Origin: an uncultured Methylococcaceae bacterium
GTDB taxonomy: Bacteria > Pseudomonadota > Gammaproteobacteria > Methylococcales > Methylomonadaceae
Assembly: GCA_903945605.1 (NCBI GenBank)
Contig: CAJAWH010000049.1
Coordinates: 1 to 46,074 of the forward strand
Direction of reading: 5' to 3'
DNA: 46,074 nt
Position numbers and translations under genes: made by a program
Shown: positions 42,599 to 46,074 of the stretch, piece by piece
Layout of the letters: each line of letters opens with the position of its first letter
Position numbering within the stretch: position 1 is the stretch's first letter
The notes under the pieces: model-generated
Databases searched by the model: none
Seen by the model: the letters and a program-made list of their open reading frames with translations, nothing else
Told to the model about the DNA's origin: nothing

Positions 42599-44683
42599 GT
42601 GACTCCTATTAGGAAACAATTTCAGTATGGCAACCGCACTATCACACTGGAAACGGGTGAAATAGCCCGCCAAGCTGATGGCGCTGTGATCATTGATGTT
42701 GATGGCACAACTTTGTTAGTTACCGTAGTCGGCAAAAAAGAAGCCAACGGTGGCGATTTTTTTCCATTGACTGTCAATTACCAAGAAAAAGCTTACGCGG
42801 CAGGTAAAATTCCCGGCGGATTTTTTAAGCGTGAAGGTCGCCCAAGCGAACAAGAGACATTGACTTCCCGCCTGATTGACCGGCCCATCCGCCCGTTATT
42901 TCCTGAAGGCTACACCAACGAAGTGCAAATTGTCGCCACCGTAGTGTCATTAAATCCTGATGTCGATCCTGAAATTCCCGCCCTGTTAGGTGCTTCAGCA
43001 GCGTTGGCAGTATCCGGCCTACCGTTTAACGGCCCAATCGGTGCCGCTTGTGTGGGCTATCAAGACGGGCAATATTTGCTCAACCCCGCGCCAGCAGAGC
43101 TAAAAAATTCACAATTGACGCTGGTGGTTGCCGGTACGGCACAGGCCGTGTTAATGGTTGAATCCGAAGCGGCGGGCTTGTCTGAAGAAATTATGTTGGG
43201 TGCCGTGCTGTTTGGACACCAACACATGCAGGCCGCCATTAATGCCATTAATGAGTTTGCCAATGCCGCAGGTGCCGGTGCGGTGCAATGGGTTGCCCCT
43301 GAAGCTAACGCCGAATTGGTGCAGCTAGTGACAGAAGCAGTGGAAGCGGACATTAAAGCCGCCTACCAAGTTGCCGAAAAACTGGTCAGGCAAGAACAGC
43401 TCAAAGCTGTGCGCAATGCCGTAGTCGAAAAGCTAACCCAAGACGGCTCATACGATGCCAATGCCATCCGTACCATTATTGAGCATCTGGAAGCTAAAAT
43501 TGTACGCAATGCCATTTTGGACGAAAGCAGACGTATTGATGGGCGCGCACTGGATTCTATCCGCCCAATCTCCGTTAGGACTGGCGTATTGCCCAGAACC
43601 CACGGCTCGGCGCTCTTCACACGCGGCGAAACCCAAGCGTTGGTGGTGGCCACTTTAGGTACACAACGCGATGCCCAGATCATTGATGCATTGGCGGGCG
43701 AATATAAAGAACCGTTCATGTTGCACTACAACTTCCCGCCTTACAGCGTGGGGGAAACCGGTCAAGTGGGTTCACCCAAACGCCGTGAAATTGGTCATGG
43801 CCGTTTGGCAAAACGTGGCGTTGCCGCCGTATTGCCCAATATGGATGAATTCCCTTATACCTTGCGCGTTGTCTCGGAAATCACCGAATCCAACGGTTCC
43901 AGCTCCATGGCTTCTGTCTGTGGCAGCAGCTTGGCGTTGATGGATGCCGGTGTGCCGATCAAAGCCCCAGTGGCGGGTATTGCAATGGGCCTAATCAAAG
44001 AAGGCGAGCGCTTTGCGGTACTGTCCGACATTATGGGCGACGAAGACCACTTGGGCGATATGGACTTTAAAGTGGCCGGTTCAGAAGCAGGCATCACCGC
44101 CTTGCAAATGGACATTAAAATCGACGGCATCACCGCAGAAATCATGAAAACGGCCTTGGAACAAGCCAAGCAAGGGCGTTTGCATATTTTGGGCGAAATG
44201 AACAAAGCCTTGTCCAGCACCCGTGAAGAAATGTCTGATTTTGCGCCACGCATCATCAGCTTTAAAATTGACCCCAGCAAAATCCGTGAAGTCATCGGCA
44301 AAGGCGGCGCCACTATCCGTGGCATCACCGAACAAACCGGTGCCAGCATTGACCTGACTGACGACGGCTTGGTTAAAATCGCTTCAGTCGACAAAGCTGC
44401 CGGAGAAGAAGCCCGCCGCTTGATTGAAGAAATTACCGAAGAAGTGGAAGTTGGTAAAATTTACGAAGGCAAAGTAGTCCGGTTAATGGATTTCGGCGCA
44501 TTCGTCACTATTCTGCCAGGTAAAGACGGCTTGGTGCATATTTCGCAAATTTCCGGCGAACATGTCGACAAAGTCAGTGACCGCCTTAATGAAGGCGATA
44601 TCGTAAAAGTCAAAGTCTTGGAGATAGACCGCCAAGGCCGTGTCCGATTGAGCATGAAAGACATAGAAGAAAACGACGCATAA
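42599..44683 (+). CDS. pnp: polynucleotide phosphorylase
   Basis: Pnp is a 694-aa phosphorolytic 3'-5' exoribonuclease of the degradosome. There are two RNase PH-like halves (about 1-230 and 310-545), with [20 protein letters not shown] and [20 protein letters not shown] as markers. They are followed by KH ([18 protein letters not shown]) and S1 ([20 protein letters not shown]) domains. It starts at a GTG with an AAAGGAA site. Confidence 0.97.
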   Translation: MTPIRKQFQYGNRTITLETGEIARQADGAVIIDVDGTTLLVTVVGKKEANGGDFFPLTVNYQEKAYAAGKIPGGFFKREGRPSEQETLTSRLIDRPIRPLFPEGYTNEVQIVATVVSLNPDVDPEIPALLGASAALAVSGLPFNGPIGAACVGYQDGQYLLNPAPAELKNSQLTLVVAGTAQAVLMVESEAAGLSEEIMLGAVLFGHQHMQAAINAINEFANAAGAGAVQWVAPEANAELVQLVTEAVEADIKAAYQVAEKLVRQEQLKAVRNAVVEKLTQDGSYDANAIRTIIEHLEAKIVRNAILDESRRIDGRALDSIRPISVRTGVLPRTHGSALFTRGETQALVVATLGTQRDAQIIDALAGEYKEPFMLHYNFPPYSVGETGQVGSPKRREIGHGRLAKRGVAAVLPNMDEFPYTLRVVSEITESNGSSSMASVCGSSLALMDAGVPIKAPVAGIAMGLIKEGERFAVLSDIMGDEDHLGDMDFKVAGSEAGITALQMDIKIDGITAEIMKTALEQAKQGRLHILGEMNKALSSTREEMSDFAPRIISFKIDPSKIREVIGKGGATIRGITEQTGASIDLTDDGLVKIASVDKAAGEEARRLIEEITEEVEVGKIYEGKVVRLMDFGAFVTILPGKDGLVHISQISGEHVDKVSDRLNEGDIVKVKVLEIDRQGRVRLSMKDIEENDA

Positions 44684-44707
44684 GCAGACAGTCCGCTTAG
44701 CCACTGC

Positions 44708-44734
44708 AAAAAAGGGCCGCAAGGCCCTTTTTTT
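44708..44734 (+). terminator. Rho-independent terminator after pnp
   Basis: AAAAAAGGGCC-GCAA-GGCCCTTTTTT is a perfect GC-rich stem with a T run just after the pnp stop. It ends the nusA–pnp transcription block. Confidence 0.9.
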
Positions 44735-44759
44735 ATAGCCTCCCTTTAAGTGTGCCGTT

Positions 44760-45425
44760 ATGGACCCAATTATATTTGATCAGGACTGCCGGTTATGTGG
44801 CAGGTTGGCAAGCTTCCTCGACACGGTAAAACAACACCATCCCAGCTACCACGCCCGCCCCGTCGCACCGTTTGGTGATCCCCGCGCACGCTTGCTGGTG
44901 GTCGGCCTGGCACCGGGGATGCATGGGGCAAATGCCACCGGACGGCCCTTCACCGGCGATTACGCGGGGCTATTGCTGTACCAAGCACTGTATGAATTTG
45001 GCTACAGCAACCAGCCGCTATCCGCATCTTTGCATGACGGCCTGATGCTGAGCGATTGCCGCATCACCAATGCCGTCAAATGCTTGCCACCACAAAACAA
45101 ACCGAACGGTGCAGAAATCAATCTGTGTAATAGTTTTTTGGCTGCGGAGTTAAGCACATTGCCCAGACAGGCGGTGATATTAGCCTTGGGCGGCATAGCC
45201 CATCAGGCCGTGCTAAAAGCCTACCAACTTAAACTGAAAGCCCACCCCTTCGCCCATAATGCCGTCCACGCCTTGCCCGATAACCGATATTTGATTGATT
45301 CTTATCATAGTAGCCGTTATAACATACAAACCAAACGGCTCAACAAAAGCCAATTTAATGAAGTGTTCCATAATATTGACCGTTTATTGGGCCGACCCGA
45401 TAATGGCTGCAAGGGTAATCTTTAA
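44760..45425 (+). CDS. family 5 uracil-DNA glycosylase (UDGb)
   Basis: This is a 221-aa base-excision repair enzyme with a 4Fe-4S cluster. The first motif is GLAPGMHGANATGRPFTGD (about 49-67), which fits UDGb with Ala in place of a catalytic acid. The second is DSYHSSRYNIQTKRL near 180-194. Cluster Cys candidates are CRLCGRL (about 11-17), Cys108 (KCLPPQN) and Cys122. It lies between pnp and uvrC, so two DNA-repair genes are adjacent. Hydrolysis of uracil or deaminated purines is inferred from the family. Confidence 0.88.
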   Translation: MDPIIFDQDCRLCGRLASFLDTVKQHHPSYHARPVAPFGDPRARLLVVGLAPGMHGANATGRPFTGDYAGLLLYQALYEFGYSNQPLSASLHDGLMLSDCRITNAVKCLPPQNKPNGAEINLCNSFLAAELSTLPRQAVILALGGIAHQAVLKAYQLKLKAHPFAHNAVHALPDNRYLIDSYHSSRYNIQTKRLNKSQFNEVFHNIDRLLGRPDNGCKGNL

Positions 45426-45462
45426 TGCATTGATTGGCACTGGCAAAAAGGCGGGATAACAC

Positions 45463-46074
45463 ATGCTTGACGACGCACCAGACAATCCGTTTGATGTGAA
45501 AGCCTTTTTAAAGGGGCTGACCACACGGCCCGGCATTTATAAAATGTTCGATAGCCGCAACGAAGTGATTTATATTGGTAAAGCCAAAAACCTAAAAAAC
45601 CGCGTTTCCAGTTACTTCAGAAGCCAGTCCGCCTCGTCAAAGCAACAAGCAATGGTCGCAAAAGTGGCCAATATAGAAGTGACCGTCACCCACACGGAAG
45701 GTGAGGCATTGCTGTTGGAATGCCAGCTGATCAAACAGTGCCGCCCACAATACAACATCCTGCTCAGGGACGACAAATCTTTCCCGTACATTTACCTGTC
45801 CAGCGAACATGATTTTCCGCAAATCACCCTGCACCGGGGCGCCAAAAAAAAACGCGGTAAATATTTTGGCCCCTATCCCAACGCAATGGCGGCAAAAGAA
45901 AGCCTGAAACTATTGCAGAAATTATTCCCCGTCCGCCAATGTGACGACACCATCTACAACAACCGCACCCGCCCCTGCCTGCAATATCAAATCAAGCGCT
46001 GTTCAGGCCCTTGTGTCGGCCTGGTCAGCGCACAGGATTATGCCCGGGATGTCAATAGCACCTTATTGTTTTTA
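45463..46074 (+). CDS. uvrC: excinuclease ABC subunit C (3' end beyond window)
   Basis: This is the N-terminal 204 residues of UvrC, the nuclease of nucleotide-excision repair. The GIY-YIG domain spans about 18-100 ([25 protein letters not shown] and [14 protein letters not shown]). A Cys-rich segment follows near 160-186 ([20 protein letters not shown] and RCSGPCVG). The full protein is about 600 aa, so two thirds lie outside the window. The frame is open to the edge. Confidence 0.96.
   Translation, partial: MLDDAPDNPFDVKAFLKGLTTRPGIYKMFDSRNEVIYIGKAKNLKNRVSSYFRSQSASSKQQAMVAKVANIEVTVTHTEGEALLLECQLIKQCRPQYNILLRDDKSFPYIYLSSEHDFPQITLHRGAKKKRGKYFGPYPNAMAAKESLKLLQKLFPVRQCDDTIYNNRTRPCLQYQIKRCSGPCVGLVSAQDYARDVNSTLLFL

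Overview
The window reads as chromosomal DNA of a nitrogen-fixing gammaproteobacterium. The clues are the gene order tRNA-fMet–rimP–nusA–infB–rbfA–truB–rpsO–pnp, orn next to an M48 protease and rsgA, and an Azotobacter-type nifL–nifA pair divergent from a full rnfABCDGEH operon. A methanotroph-like (Methylococcales) host would fit, but no methane-oxidation gene is present, so that placement is only an inference. No nitrogenase structural genes (nifHDK) lie in the window.

Layout: (1) 1-11281 is housekeeping and miscellaneous: orn (cut by the window edge), an M48 protease, rsgA, DUF2797 and DUF29 proteins, a SmbP-like periplasmic protein, a lipoprotein with a PQQ-like propeller, mfd and a large J-domain protein. 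(2) 11568-20828 is the nitrogen-fixation control and electron-supply block: nifA and nifL on the minus strand, a 417-bp divergent control region, then rnfA-B-C-D-G-E-H on the plus strand. The control region holds two perfect TGT-N10-ACA NifA sites and sigma-54 promoters facing both ways. (3) 20850-21610 holds a Phd/VapC-type toxin-antitoxin pair inserted next to a duplicated 3' end of the neighbouring gene. (4) 21646-27233 is a tightly packed six-gene minus-strand operon: SIR2-like protein, DUF4213/DUF364 protein, unknown protein, two-CCG Fe-S protein, SagB-type double nitroreductase and a transglutaminase-like small protein. It has its own sigma-54 -24/-12 element and a perfect NifA site upstream, so it looks like a member of the nif regulon. 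(5) 27618-29149 is a two-gene ABC-type ATPase plus predicted PD-(D/E)XK nuclease module, a candidate defence system. (6) 29229-33205 holds a membrane J-domain protein, mobB–moeA, a secreted Bcp-like peroxiredoxin and a HAD phosphatase, with repeat-derived spacers. (7) 33427-46074 is conserved housekeeping: ribH–nusB–thiL–pgpA, initiator tRNA, the nusA–infB–pnp cluster, a family 5 uracil-DNA glycosylase and the start of uvrC.

How the parts fit: NifL (a PAS/flavin redox sensor) controls NifA, and NifA with sigma-54 would switch on rnf, a membrane complex that drives electrons to low-potential ferredoxin or flavodoxin for nitrogenase. The same proteins would switch on the six-gene accessory operon, whose redox and metal-binding members suggest a role in nitrogenase electron flow, cofactor or metal handling, or protection. 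That last role is a hypothesis. The most interesting signals are the NifA-site-bearing accessory operon, the ATPase–nuclease pair, and the gene-end duplication beside the toxin-antitoxin module.
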